Shown: positions 1 through 10,585 of the stretch, piece after piece
How the letters are laid out: each line of letters opens with the position of its first letter
How positions within the stretch are numbered: the first letter of the stretch is position 1
Assembly (NCBI RefSeq): GCF_013387465.1
Contig: NZ_VYGV01000016.1
Location: 644,828-708,827 of the forward strand
Length of the DNA stretch: 64,000 bases
Reading direction: 5' to 3'
Source of the DNA: Hydrogenophaga aromaticivorans
GTDB lineage: Bacteria > Pseudomonadota > Gammaproteobacteria > Burkholderiales > Burkholderiaceae_C
The notes under the pieces: generated by a model
What the model was told of the DNA's origin: nothing
Database searches by the model: none
What the model saw: the letters and a program-made list of their open reading frames with translations, nothing else
Made by a program: the position numbers and the translations under genes

Positions 1-1
1 G

Positions 2-1078
2 ATGGCCTCGCCACGCTGGGCGGGCCTTGGCTTTCGCAACATGCACCCCGTCGCGCCCGGCCTGCGCGACCTCACGGTACCCCGGCCCACGCTGCGCGAG
101 TTTCTGTCCAACGGCAACCGCCGCGTGCCCGGTGCGCCGCTGCCGTCGGTGGACCCGCGCGAGGCCTGGGGCCGCCCCAGCGCCAGCGGCCTGCGCGCCA
201 CCTGGCTCGGCCACTCCACCGTGCTGCTGGAGATGGACGGCCACCGCGTGCTCACCGACCCGGTCTGGGGCACGCGCGCCTCGCCCTTTCGCCTGCTCGG
301 CCCCAAACGCTTCCAGCCCGTGCCGCTGCGCCTGCGCGAGATGCCCGAGGTGGACGTCGTCGTGATCTCGCACGACCACTACGACCACCTCGACTACCCC
401 ACCATCCACGCCCTGGCCCGCCGCAGCAATGTGCCCTTCGTCACCTCGCTCGGCGTCGGCGCGCACCTGCAGGCCTGGGGCATCGCGCCCGAGCGCATCA
501 CCGAGCTCGACTGGTGGGAAACCCACCGCGTGCCCGGCACCGGCCTCAGCGTCACCGCCGCGCCCTCGCAGCACTTTTCAGGGCGCGGCTTCAAAGACCG
601 CAACGCCACGCTCTGGTCGTCCATGATCCTGCGCAGCGAGCGCCACGCCGTGTTCTTCAGCGGCGACACCGGCCTCACCAGCGAATACGCGCTCATCCGC
701 GAACGCCTCGGCCCGTTTGATCTCGTGATGCTCGAAGTCGGCGCCTTCCACCCCGCGTGGGGCGACATCCACCTCGGCCCCGAGAACGCGCTCAAGGCCC
801 ACCAGCTGCTCGGCGGTGGCGCCTTCCTGCCGGTGCACTGGGGCACCTTCAGCCTCGCCATGCACGCCTGGGACCAGCCCGCCGAAACCCTGCTCCAGCT
901 CGCCTCACCGCGCGAACTGCTGCTCATGCCCCGGCTGGGTGAAGCGGTCGAGCCCGCCGAGCAGCGCGCGGTGCAACCCTGGTGGCGCGCGGTGGGCGCG
1001 GGGCGGGGCGTCCCGGTGCCCGAGGCCGAGCCTCACGGAGTCCGCACGCCAGGCGATCTGCCCTGGCCGATGGATTGA
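2..1078 (+). CDS. MBL-fold metal-dependent hydrolase (NAPE-PLD/UlaG-like)
   Basis: Predicted metallo-beta-lactamase-fold hydrolase of the N-acyl-phosphatidylethanolamine phospholipase D/UlaG-like group. The metal-binding signature HDHYDH is at about residues 124-129, followed by further conserved His/Asp segments (FFSGDTG, and LPVHWGTF near residue 280). No signal peptide is visible, so it is probably cytoplasmic. The first ATG is at base 2 of the window, so the true start may lie upstream and the protein may be slightly longer than 358 residues. Substrate cannot be deduced: family members act on phospholipids, lactones or phosphodiesters. An HD-domain gene follows on the same strand about 80 bp downstream. 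Confidence 0.8.
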   Translation: MASPRWAGLGFRNMHPVAPGLRDLTVPRPTLREFLSNGNRRVPGAPLPSVDPREAWGRPSASGLRATWLGHSTVLLEMDGHRVLTDPVWGTRASPFRLLGPKRFQPVPLRLREMPEVDVVVISHDHYDHLDYPTIHALARRSNVPFVTSLGVGAHLQAWGIAPERITELDWWETHRVPGTGLSVTAAPSQHFSGRGFKDRNATLWSSMILRSERHAVFFSGDTGLTSEYALIRERLGPFDLVMLEVGAFHPAWGDIHLGPENALKAHQLLGGGAFLPVHWGTFSLAMHAWDQPAETLLQLASPRELLLMPRLGEAVEPAEQRAVQPWWRAVGAGRGVPVPEAEPHGVRTPGDLPWPMD

Positions 1079-1161
1079 GCGGCGGCGCTGCGGTGACAGC
1101 CGCCTCTTGCAGGCCGCCGTTCTTTCAGACAGCATGGCCGCCGCAACCACAGGAGCCCCTC

Positions 1162-1758
1162 ATGCAAACACCTCGAGCCACCTTCAAACGCATGGAACAA
1201 AGCACCCAGCAGGACTGGGCCTGCATCCTGCCGGAAGCCATGGCGATGGCGAAATCGCTGCCCGACCGCGTGCTCGCCCACCTGAAGCTGCTCGACGGCG
1301 ACCACGGCGGTTTCCCCGTCGACCGCCTCACGCACAGCCTGCAGACCGCGACGCTCGCGTTCAAGGACGGACGCGACGAGGAATACGTGGTGTGCGCGCT
1401 GCTGCACGACATCGGCGACACCCTCGGCAGCTTCAACCACCCGGACATCGCCGCCGCCATCCTCAAACCCTTCGTCAGCGAAGAGAACCTGTGGATGGTG
1501 CAGAACCACGGCATCTTCCAGGGCTACAACTTCTTCCACCACATCGGCCTGGACCGCAACATGCGCGACATGTTCAGGGACCACCCCCACTACGACCGCG
1601 CGGCCGAATTCGTCGAACGCTACGACAACCCGGCCTTCGACCCGGCCATGGACGCGCTGCCGCTGCGCCACTTCGAACCCATGCTGCGCCGGCTGATGGC
1701 CGCGCCGAAGAATTCGGTTTACAAGGCGGCGCTGCCGGGGGAGAAGGCGGCAGCCTGA
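1162..1758 (+). CDS. HD-domain protein (PhnZ/MIOX-like fold)
   Basis: Protein of 198 residues with HD-superfamily metal ligands: His at about 58 in the HSLQTA segment and the LLHDIGD motif with His82-Asp83, then NHG and FFHHIG segments rich in His. The pattern resembles the mixed-valence diiron oxygenase branch of the HD superfamily (PhnZ, myo-inositol oxygenase), although phosphohydrolase activity is equally possible. The start at 1162 is chosen because AGGAG lies 7 bases upstream; a longer open frame exists but overlaps the previous gene's end. Substrate unknown. It ends beside a bidirectional terminator shared with the convergent Tim44-like gene. Confidence 0.7.
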   Translation: MQTPRATFKRMEQSTQQDWACILPEAMAMAKSLPDRVLAHLKLLDGDHGGFPVDRLTHSLQTATLAFKDGRDEEYVVCALLHDIGDTLGSFNHPDIAAAILKPFVSEENLWMVQNHGIFQGYNFFHHIGLDRNMRDMFRDHPHYDRAAEFVERYDNPAFDPAMDALPLRHFEPMLRRLMAAPKNSVYKAALPGEKAAA

Positions 1759-1765
1759 ATCAGAC

Positions 1766-1793
1766 AAAAAAAACCCCGGCGCGTGGGCCGGGG
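1766..1793. terminator. Bidirectional rho-independent terminator
   Basis: Stem CCCCGGC (1774-1780) pairs with GCCGGGG (1787-1793), flanked on the left by eight A residues (1766-1773). On the minus strand this is a GC stem followed by a T run, the classical terminator for the Tim44-like gene; it also lies just after the HD-domain gene stop. Confidence 0.75.
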
Positions 1794-1822
1794 CAATGAG
1801 GAGTTCGGGAAACTTGTGCGGG

Positions 1823-2767
1823 TCAGGCGCTTTGTTGAATGCCGGCCAGCACCCAGCCGCCGCTGCCTTGGCGGGGCTTGGTCAGGTGCCAGACTTCGTT
1901 GATGTCTTCGGGTTCGGCGCCGTCTTCCTGCACGCGGCCGGTGAAGTGCGTGCTGACCACGTAGATGGCGTCTTCTTCGGCCACTTCCAGCACGCTGGCT
2001 TCGAGGTCGAGCACGCGGGTTTCCTGCGTGGCGCCGTTGCGCTCGCGGATGTCCATCTGGATCTCGGCAAACATCTCCGGCGTGGTGAAGGCGCGGATGT
2101 CGTCGAGGTTGCCCGCGTCGTTGGCGGCTTGCAGGCGGATGAAGTTGACCTTGGCGTTGCGCACGAAGGCGGCGACGTCAAAGTCGGCCGGGATGACGCT
2201 GGCCGTCTGTGCCTGGCCGCCGAGTGCGGAGCCAATCATGGAGCCACCCTGGCTGTAGCCGGCGCCGTTGCTGGCGTCTGGCATGGGCGTCTTGAAGGCC
2301 GAAGGCGTCTGCGGACGCGAACCGGCGGCACCGGCACCCGCGTAAGCCATGCCACCCGAGCCACCCTGGGCCGCGGCGGCGCGCTTGCGCATGATGAAGC
2401 CGACCACCGCGATGGCGGCCATCACCAGCAGACCGATCATCAGCATGTTGGCCAGGCCTTCACCGAAGCCGAGGTGCGAGGCGAGCGCGGCCAGGCCCAG
2501 GCCGGCGGCGAGGCCGGCGATCGGGCCCATCCACTTGCTGCGGGTGGACGCGGCGGCAGCAGCTGGGGCGCCGGCAGCGGCAGCGGGTGCTGCGGCGTTG
2601 GCGGGTGTCTGGGCCGGTGTGGCGTTGGGGGCCTTGGCGGGCGGTGCGCTCTGGCGCTGCATGCCAAAGGACTTGCCGCTGCCGATGCGCCGGGCTTCGG
2701 CGTCCATGGCCACGGAGGACAGGCCGATGGCAAATACCATGGCCAGAAGGGAAAGGGTCTTTTTCAT
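1823..2767 (-). CDS. Tim44-like domain membrane protein
   Basis: 314-residue protein. It opens with a short signal-like segment (MKKTLSLLAMVFAIGLSSVA), then a Pro/Ala-rich low-complexity linker, two closely spaced hydrophobic segments at about residues 95-140, a Gly/Ala/Ser-rich stretch, and a C-terminal Tim44-like domain (about residues 190-314; VRNAKVNFIRLQAAND, TPEMFAEIQ, VWHLTKP). The Tim44 domain in bacteria is found in inner-membrane-associated proteins of poorly defined function. The start is supported by AGGAG on the minus strand just upstream of the ATG at 2767. Monocistronic by context. Confidence 0.8.
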   Translation of the reverse strand: MKKTLSLLAMVFAIGLSSVAMDAEARRIGSGKSFGMQRQSAPPAKAPNATPAQTPANAAAPAAAAGAPAAAAASTRSKWMGPIAGLAAGLGLAALASHLGFGEGLANMLMIGLLVMAAIAVVGFIMRKRAAAAQGGSGGMAYAGAGAAGSRPQTPSAFKTPMPDASNGAGYSQGGSMIGSALGGQAQTASVIPADFDVAAFVRNAKVNFIRLQAANDAGNLDDIRAFTTPEMFAEIQMDIRERNGATQETRVLDLEASVLEVAEEDAIYVVSTHFTGRVQEDGAEPEDINEVWHLTKPRQGSGGWVLAGIQQSA

Positions 2768-3017
2768 GGGGTCTCCTGTGAAAGGGATTTGAACCGGCAG
2801 AGAGTAGGCGGGTTCTGCTTCAAGAAAAATCAGAAATATGTGGACGTTTGTTTCGTAAAAACAGGAGGTTTCAGGCCTGGCGCCTGGTGTGAGCGTCGCG
2901 GGTGCAAACGCGGGCACCCGCAAGCTGGCAAAATCGCCGGTCTTCCGGACGGGGTGTTCTCCCGCCCCGCCTTGCCGGGCCTTGCGTTCCGGCCATCTGC
3001 CTTCCCCATTCTCTCCC

Positions 3018-4274
3018 ATGACCCCATCGCCCCACGGCACCCTCGGCATTGACTTTGGCACCTCCAATTCGGCGGTGTCCTGGGCCGAACCCCAGGGCCT
3101 TGCGCGCCTGATTCCGCTGGAAGGCGAGGCGCTGGCCATGCCCACCGCCGTGTTCTTCAACGCCGAGGACCACCTCACGCACTTTGGCCGCGACGCGGTG
3201 GCGCAGTACCTGAGCGGCACCGAGGGCCGCCTGATGCGTTCGCTCAAGAGCCTGCTGGGCAGTCCGCTGCTGCAGGAGAAGACCGAGGTCAACCACAAGC
3301 AGATCAGCTTCCAGGACATCGTGGCCACGTTCCTCTCCGAGTTGCGCGATCGCGCCGACCGGGCGCTGGGCGAGGCGCCCTCGCGCGTGGTGATGGGCCG
3401 GCCGGTGCATTTTGTCGACGACGACCCCGAGCGCGATGCGCTGGCGCAGCGCTCGCTGCAGGAGGCGGCGATGTCGGTCGGCTTTGACGAGGTGTCGTTC
3501 CAGCTGGAACCGATCGCCGCGGCGCTGGACTACGAGCGGCGGCTGACACGCGAGGCCACGGTGCTGGTGGTGGACCTGGGCGGCGGCACCTCGGACTTCA
3601 CCGTCGTGCGGCTGGGGCCGGACCGCATGGCGCGGGCCGACCGCAGTGGCGACGTGCTGGCCACGACCGGCGTGCACATCGGCGGCACCGACTTTGACCA
3701 GAAGCTCAGCCTGGAGCGGGTGATGCCGCTGCTGGGCCACCGCCACCTGGGGCCGCAGCAGCGCGAGGTGCCGAGCCGGATCTTTTTTGACCTCTCCACC
3801 TGGCACCTGATCCAGTGGCTCTACCTGCCCCGGGCGATGAGCCAGGCGCAGTCGCTGCGCGTCAACTACACCGACACGCGCTTGCACGAGCGGCTCATGA
3901 AGGTGCTCAAGCACCACGACGGCCACCGCATCGCCCACGAGGTGGAGCTGGCCAAGATCCGCTGCTCGCAGGACGACGCGGCATCGGCGGTTGAGCTGTC
4001 TTTCGTCGAAGCCGGTCTGAGCGCTTCACTCACACCGGCCGACATGCGCGACCACCTGGCGGTCTTGCTGGCGCGCACGGTGGCCTGCGCGCGCGAGTGT
4101 GTGCAGCGCGCGGGGCTGACCGATGGCGCCCTGGACGCGATCTACCTCACCGGCGGATCGTCCGCCCTGCGCCCGTTCCAGCAGGCCCTGCAGGCCGAGT
4201 TCGCGGGTGTGGAACTGGTGGTGGGCGACCTGTTTGGCGGTGTGGCCTCGGGCCTGGCCTACAGCCGCGGCTGA
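3018..4274 (+). CDS. Hsp70-family protein (YegD-like)
   Basis: Actin/Hsp70-fold ATPase of 418 residues. Visible motifs are the phosphate-1 loop GIDFGTSNSA near the N-terminus, the phosphate-2 segment VVDLGGGTSDFTVV at about residues 183-196, and the adenosine motif YLTGGSSALRPF near residue 377. The protein ends right after the nucleotide-binding domain, so the classical substrate-binding domain and lid of DnaK are absent, as in E. coli YegD. The start at the ATG in 3018 gives the family-typical MTPSPHGTLGIDFG beginning. Client and role unknown; single gene between divergent Tim44-like gene and an AI-2E permease. Confidence 0.85.
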   Translation: MTPSPHGTLGIDFGTSNSAVSWAEPQGLARLIPLEGEALAMPTAVFFNAEDHLTHFGRDAVAQYLSGTEGRLMRSLKSLLGSPLLQEKTEVNHKQISFQDIVATFLSELRDRADRALGEAPSRVVMGRPVHFVDDDPERDALAQRSLQEAAMSVGFDEVSFQLEPIAAALDYERRLTREATVLVVDLGGGTSDFTVVRLGPDRMARADRSGDVLATTGVHIGGTDFDQKLSLERVMPLLGHRHLGPQQREVPSRIFFDLSTWHLIQWLYLPRAMSQAQSLRVNYTDTRLHERLMKVLKHHDGHRIAHEVELAKIRCSQDDAASAVELSFVEAGLSASLTPADMRDHLAVLLARTVACARECVQRAGLTDGALDAIYLTGGSSALRPFQQALQAEFAGVELVVGDLFGGVASGLAYSRG

Positions 4275-4378
4275 GCAGACTTCGACGCGGCGCGTATTCG
4301 GTGCGCTGTCAGACAGACGGCGGCGGGTGGATGATGCAGACTGCGGTCAGACCCGCTTTGCCCACCCAGAAACGCGCC

Positions 4379-5425
4379 ATGAACACACGCAACGAGCTCC
4401 CGCCTCCCTCGCTGATGCCCGCCCCACCGCCCCGCATCGGCTACATCCGGCCCATGGCCCTGGTCCTGTTCCTGGGCGCCCTGGTGCTGCTGGCGTTCCG
4501 GCTGTCGGACCTGCTGCTGATGCTCTTCGGGGCCGTCATCGTGGCGGTGGCCTTGCGGGCCCTGGCCCAGCCGCTGGGGCGCTACCTGCGCCTGCCGCCC
4601 CGGCTGGCGGTCGGTGTCGCGGTCACGCTGGCGGTGGTCGGCATCGTGCTCGGTTCCTGGCTGGTGGGCGACCGTCTGGTGGAGCAGTTCGATGACCTGG
4701 CCCGCAAGCTGCCGGCGGCGATCGCCAAGCTCGTGAGCTGGGCCCGGGAGCGCACCATCGGCGAGGCGCTGTGGAAGGTGTGGCGCGGCACGAACGCGGA
4801 CGATGTGCCCTGGGCCAGCGTGGCCGTGGCGGCGACCCAGGCGCTGAGCGCCGTGGGCGGCATCGGCCTGGTGCTGGTGGTCGGGGTGTACCTTGCGAGC
4901 GACCCGCTGATGTACCGCGAAGGCCTGGTGCGGCTGGTGCCGCCGGCCTACCGCGGCCGGGTTGACGACGCGCTGCTCGCCAGCGGGCACGCGCTGTCGC
5001 GCTGGCTGCTGGGGCAAGGCATCTCGATGCTGTTCGTCGGCACCTCCACGGCGATTGGTCTGGCGCTGCTGGGCCTGCCGCTGGCGCTGACGCTGGGCCT
5101 GGTGGCCGGTGCGCTGGCCTTCATTCCGTTTTTCGGCCCGATCGCGTCGGGCGTGCTGGCGGTGTTGCTGGCCTTCATGCAGGGGCCGGAACTGGCGCTG
5201 TACGTGGCGATCCTGTGCGTGGTGATCCAGCAGATCGAGGGCAACCTGCTGATGCCGGTGGTGCAGCGCTGGGCGGTGGAGCTGCCGCCGGTGCTGGGCA
5301 TCACGGCAGCGGTCATCTTCGGTCTGCTGTTTGGCCTGCCGGGCGTGATCCTCGCCTCGCCGCTGATGGTGGTGGCGATGGTGCTGGTGCGCATGCTGTA
5401 CGTCGAAGGCGTGCTGGAGTCGTGA
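4379..5425 (+). CDS. AI-2E family transporter (PerM/YdiK-like)
   Basis: Integral membrane protein of about 348 residues with N-terminal hydrophobic segments (IGYIRPMALVLFLGALVLL onward), a soluble central region (about residues 85-150) and a cluster of C-terminal transmembrane helices ending in a Gly/Leu-rich segment, the layout of the AI-2E/PerM family. Family members include Na+/H+ antiporters and the putative autoinducer-2 exporter TqsA; the substrate here is not predictable. Start is uncertain: in-frame ATGs also exist at 4331 and 4334, none with a strong ribosome site. The gene follows the Hsp70-like gene by about 100 bp. Confidence 0.8.
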   Translation: MNTRNELPPPSLMPAPPPRIGYIRPMALVLFLGALVLLAFRLSDLLLMLFGAVIVAVALRALAQPLGRYLRLPPRLAVGVAVTLAVVGIVLGSWLVGDRLVEQFDDLARKLPAAIAKLVSWARERTIGEALWKVWRGTNADDVPWASVAVAATQALSAVGGIGLVLVVGVYLASDPLMYREGLVRLVPPAYRGRVDDALLASGHALSRWLLGQGISMLFVGTSTAIGLALLGLPLALTLGLVAGALAFIPFFGPIASGVLAVLLAFMQGPELALYVAILCVVIQQIEGNLLMPVVQRWAVELPPVLGITAAVIFGLLFGLPGVILASPLMVVAMVLVRMLYVEGVLES

Positions 5426-5547
5426 GCCGCGGCATGTGCGCTGGTGCACAGACCCCGGCCCATCCGCTGCCTATTCTGAATGCCCAGCAACAGGCGGTGC
5501 ATCCTGCTCCCGCCAATGGCCTTGCTGGTGAGACCAAGGACACTCCC

Positions 5548-5970
5548 ATGAACTACCAAGAGCAAGACACTTACGGCATGTACAAGAGCCGGACCGACGG
5601 CGGCCCCGGCCCCGGCCCCGGGCTGATGGGCGCCAACACGCTCGACGGCAACGACGTCTTCAATCGCCAGGACGAAGACCTGGGCGACATCAAGGAAATC
5701 ATGCTCGACATGGGCACCGGCCGGGTGGCCTACGCCGTGCTGTCGTATGGCGGCTTCATGGGCATGGGTGACAAGCTGTTCGCCGTGCCCTGGCACGCGC
5801 TGACGCTGGACACCGCCAACAAGCGCTTTGTGCTCGACGTCGAAAAAGACCGGCTGGAAAGTGCACCCGGATTCGACAAGGACCAGTGGCCCGACATGGC
5901 CGATGCGACCTGGAGCAAGGAAATCCACGACTACTACGGCGTGACGCCGTATTCGGACGGCCGCGTCTGA
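5548..5970 (+). CDS. PRC-barrel domain protein
   Basis: Small acidic soluble protein of 140 residues. After a Gly/Pro-rich N-terminal stretch, residues about 30-110 form a PRC-barrel (NTLDGNDVFNRQDEDLGDIKE; VAYAVLSYGGFMGMGDKLFAVPW). The C-terminal motif DYYGVTPY is common in stand-alone PRC-barrel proteins of soil and water bacteria that are often stress-linked. Such proteins probably bind other proteins or RNA surfaces; no enzymatic residues are evident. AGGA precedes the ATG at 5548. Followed by a hairpin terminator. Confidence 0.8.
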   Translation: MNYQEQDTYGMYKSRTDGGPGPGPGLMGANTLDGNDVFNRQDEDLGDIKEIMLDMGTGRVAYAVLSYGGFMGMGDKLFAVPWHALTLDTANKRFVLDVEKDRLESAPGFDKDQWPDMADATWSKEIHDYYGVTPYSDGRV

Positions 5971-5992
5971 CAGCGATCTGCTGAATGAAACC

Positions 5993-6020
5993 AGGGCTGC
6001 AGCCGAGAGGTTGCAGCCCT
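5993..6020. terminator. Hairpin terminator after PRC-barrel gene
   Basis: AGGGCTGCA (5993-6001) pairs with TGCAGCCCT (6012-6020) with a 10-base loop, followed by TTC. It lies between the convergent PRC-barrel and alpha/beta hydrolase genes. The T tract is short, so efficiency is uncertain. Confidence 0.55.
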
Positions 6021-6073
6021 TTCGCACGTCCGGGCCAAGGGCTCATCGGAACCCTGGCCCGTCCCGTTGCCCT

Positions 6074-6901
6074 TCAGGCCTTGCGCGCCAGAAAGGCGAG
6101 CAGGTCGCTGGTCAGCCGCTCCTTGTCGGTGGCGAACAGGCCGTGCGGTGCGCTGTCGTATTCGATCAGGGTGCTCTGGGCGATGCCCTGCGCGGCAATC
6201 CGGCTGGAGGCGGCGATCGGAACGGTCTTGTCGGCGGTGCCGTGGATGATCAGCGTGGGCACGGTGAAGGCGTGCAGGTCACCTCGGAAGTCGGTCGACG
6301 AGAACGAGCGCATGCATTCGATGGTGGCCTTCAGGCTGGCCTGCAGGGCGATGCCGCGCGCCCATTCCAGCAGCTCGGCGCTGACGGGGCGTTCTTCCGA
6401 GTCTTCGCCGAAGAAGGTCTTGAAGAAGCCGGTGAAAAAATGCGTCCGGTCGGTCTTCAGGGCTTCGGCCGTCTGGTCGAACGCAGCCTGCTCGGTGCCG
6501 GCGGGGTTGTCGTCGGTCTTCAGGCGGAAGGGCAGGATGGACGACAGCAGCGCACACTTCGCGACCGATTGGCCGCTGTGTCGCGCCATGTAGCGCGCCA
6601 CCTCGCCGCCGCCCATGGAGAAGCCGACCAGGGTCGCGTCCTGTGCGCCGCTCTGCTGGATCACGGCGGCCAGATCGTCGGCCAGGGTGTCGTAGTCGTA
6701 GCCGCTCCAGGGCTGGGTGGAGCGGCCAAAACCGCGACGGTCGTAGGCGATCACGCGGTGGCCCGCCTCGGCGATGGCCATGGCCTGGTCGTCCCAGCTG
6801 TCGGACGACAGCGGCCAGCCGTGGATCAGGATCACGGGCGGTCCCTCGCCCCAGTCCTTGACGTAGAGGCGGGTTTTGTCGGTGGTTTCGACGGTGTTCA
6901 T
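6074..6901 (-). CDS. Alpha/beta hydrolase (non-heme chloroperoxidase-like)
   Basis: 275-residue alpha/beta hydrolase. The oxyanion segment HGWPLSSDSWDDQ, the nucleophile elbow GFSMGGGE (Ser about residue 98), IHGTADKTVP carrying the acid Asp, and SAPHGLF carrying the catalytic His are all visible. This is the cofactor-free haloperoxidase/arylesterase group; physiological substrates are usually esters or lactones. The start chosen is the ATG at 6901; an in-frame ATG at 6916 is possible, since GAAAGG lies just before both. It is divergent from the large catalase gene, which may indicate shared oxidative-stress context, but no operator was recognised in the 177 bp between. Confidence 0.85.
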   Translation of the reverse strand: MNTVETTDKTRLYVKDWGEGPPVILIHGWPLSSDSWDDQAMAIAEAGHRVIAYDRRGFGRSTQPWSGYDYDTLADDLAAVIQQSGAQDATLVGFSMGGGEVARYMARHSGQSVAKCALLSSILPFRLKTDDNPAGTEQAAFDQTAEALKTDRTHFFTGFFKTFFGEDSEERPVSAELLEWARGIALQASLKATIECMRSFSSTDFRGDLHAFTVPTLIIHGTADKTVPIAASSRIAAQGIAQSTLIEYDSAPHGLFATDKERLTSDLLAFLARKA

Positions 6902-7078
6902 GGCATGGCCTTTCACGGTGGAAAAACCGCAGTGTTGTCAGGCGCGCGGTCAGCGTCTGTCTGCTGACGAACATTCCAAGCCGTTGCGTGTTCGGTACCG
7001 CACCGACGTGCGGCATCCCGGGTGGGAAATTGTTTTCTCGGTGGCGCCACCGCGCTGCCCACCAACCCGAGGGTTTTC

Positions 7079-9196
<2,118 letters not shown>

Positions 9197-9220
9197 GACC
9201 ACAGGTACAGGAGACACACC

Positions 9221-10555
9221 ATGAGCCACACCACTTCCGCCGTTCGCGCTGTATGGAAAGCGACAGGCACCGCCGCGCTGCTCGCGCTGGGTGCCTGCGC
9301 CGAGCCGGCACGCTTCACCGTCGCCGAGGGCTCGGGCAACAACCCCGCGCTGCCGACGCCCAGCCGGGCACTGATCCCCACGGTCAACATCGCACCGGCG
9401 CGGGGCTGGCCGGCCGACACCATGCCGACCCCGGCCCGGGGCCTGCGGGTGCAGGCTTTTGCCCGCGACCTGGACCACCCACGCTGGCTGCTGGTGTTGC
9501 CCAATGGCGATGTGCTGGTGGCCGAAACCAACGCGCCGCCCAAGCCCGGTGCGTCCAAGGGCATCAAGGCCTGGGTGAAGGGCCAGGCCATGAAACGCGC
9601 GGGCGCGGCCGTGCCGAGCGCCAACCGCATCACCCTGCTGCGCGACACCGATGGCGACGGCGTGGCCGATGTGCGCTCCGTGTTCCTCGACGGCCTGTAC
9701 TCGCCGTTTGGCATGGCTCTGGTGGGCGAACGCCTGTTCGTGGCCAACGCCGACGCGGTGCTGGCGTTCCCGTACCGCCGGGGTGACACCACCATCAGCG
9801 CCGCCGGCGCCCAGCTGCTGGCCCTGCCCGGCGGGCCGATCAACCACCACTGGACAAAGAGCCTGATCGCCAGCCCGGACGGCCAGCGCCTGTACGTGGG
9901 CGTTGGGTCGAACAGCAACATCGGCGAGAACGGCATGGCGGCCGAAGAAGGCCGGGCCGCGGTCTGGGAGGTGGATGCGCGCACCGGCGCGCACCGCGTC
10001 TTTGCCTCGGGCCTGCGCAACCCGGTCGGCCTGGCCTGGGACGCCAGCGGCCGCACGTTGTGGGCGGTGGTCAACGAGCGCGACGAACTTGGCAGCGACC
10101 TGGTGCCCGACTACCTGACCTCGGTGCGCGACGGCGCCTTCTACGGCTGGCCTTACAGCTACTACGGCCAGCGGGTGGACACCCGCGTCAAGCCGCCCGC
10201 GCCCGACCAGGTGGCCAAGGCAGTCGTGCCCGACTTTGCGCTGGGCGCGCACGTCGCGCCGCTGGGCCTGGCGTCCGCCGTCGGCAGCCGCCTGCCCGCG
10301 CCGTTCACCGACGGCATGTTCATCGGGCAGCACGGCTCGTGGAACCGGCGCCCGCACAGCGGCTACACGGTGGTCTTCGTGCCTTTCAGTGGTGGCCAGC
10401 CGTCGGGTCCGGCCCGCGACGTGTTGAGCGGCTTCCTGAACGCCAGCGGCGAAGCCCAGGGGCGACCGGTGGGCGTGGCGATGGACGGGCAGGGCGCGTT
10501 GCTGGTGGCCGACGACGTGGGCAACGTGGTCTGGCGCGTCAGCGCCTCGCCCTGA
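9221..10555 (+). CDS. PQQ-dependent sugar dehydrogenase-like lipoprotein
   Basis: 444-residue secreted beta-propeller of the soluble glucose/sorbosone dehydrogenase family. The N-terminus is a lipoprotein signal peptide with lipobox LALGAC and predicted lipidated Cys26. Family landmarks include HPRWLLVLPNGDVLVAET, DTDGDGVADV, YSPFGMAL, GLRNPVGLAWD and GQHGSWNRRP. These enzymes oxidise aldoses or related polyols in the periplasm with PQQ; the substrate is not predictable and some members are cofactor-free. It begins 24 bp after the catalase gene with an AGGAG site, suggesting one transcript. PQQ synthesis genes are not in this window. Confidence 0.85.
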   Translation: MSHTTSAVRAVWKATGTAALLALGACAEPARFTVAEGSGNNPALPTPSRALIPTVNIAPARGWPADTMPTPARGLRVQAFARDLDHPRWLLVLPNGDVLVAETNAPPKPGASKGIKAWVKGQAMKRAGAAVPSANRITLLRDTDGDGVADVRSVFLDGLYSPFGMALVGERLFVANADAVLAFPYRRGDTTISAAGAQLLALPGGPINHHWTKSLIASPDGQRLYVGVGSNSNIGENGMAAEEGRAAVWEVDARTGAHRVFASGLRNPVGLAWDASGRTLWAVVNERDELGSDLVPDYLTSVRDGAFYGWPYSYYGQRVDTRVKPPAPDQVAKAVVPDFALGAHVAPLGLASAVGSRLPAPFTDGMFIGQHGSWNRRPHSGYTVVFVPFSGGQPSGPARDVLSGFLNASGEAQGRPVGVAMDGQGALLVADDVGNVVWRVSASP

Positions 10556-10585
10556 CACACCGGGGCGCGCCCGGCGGAGGCGCCG

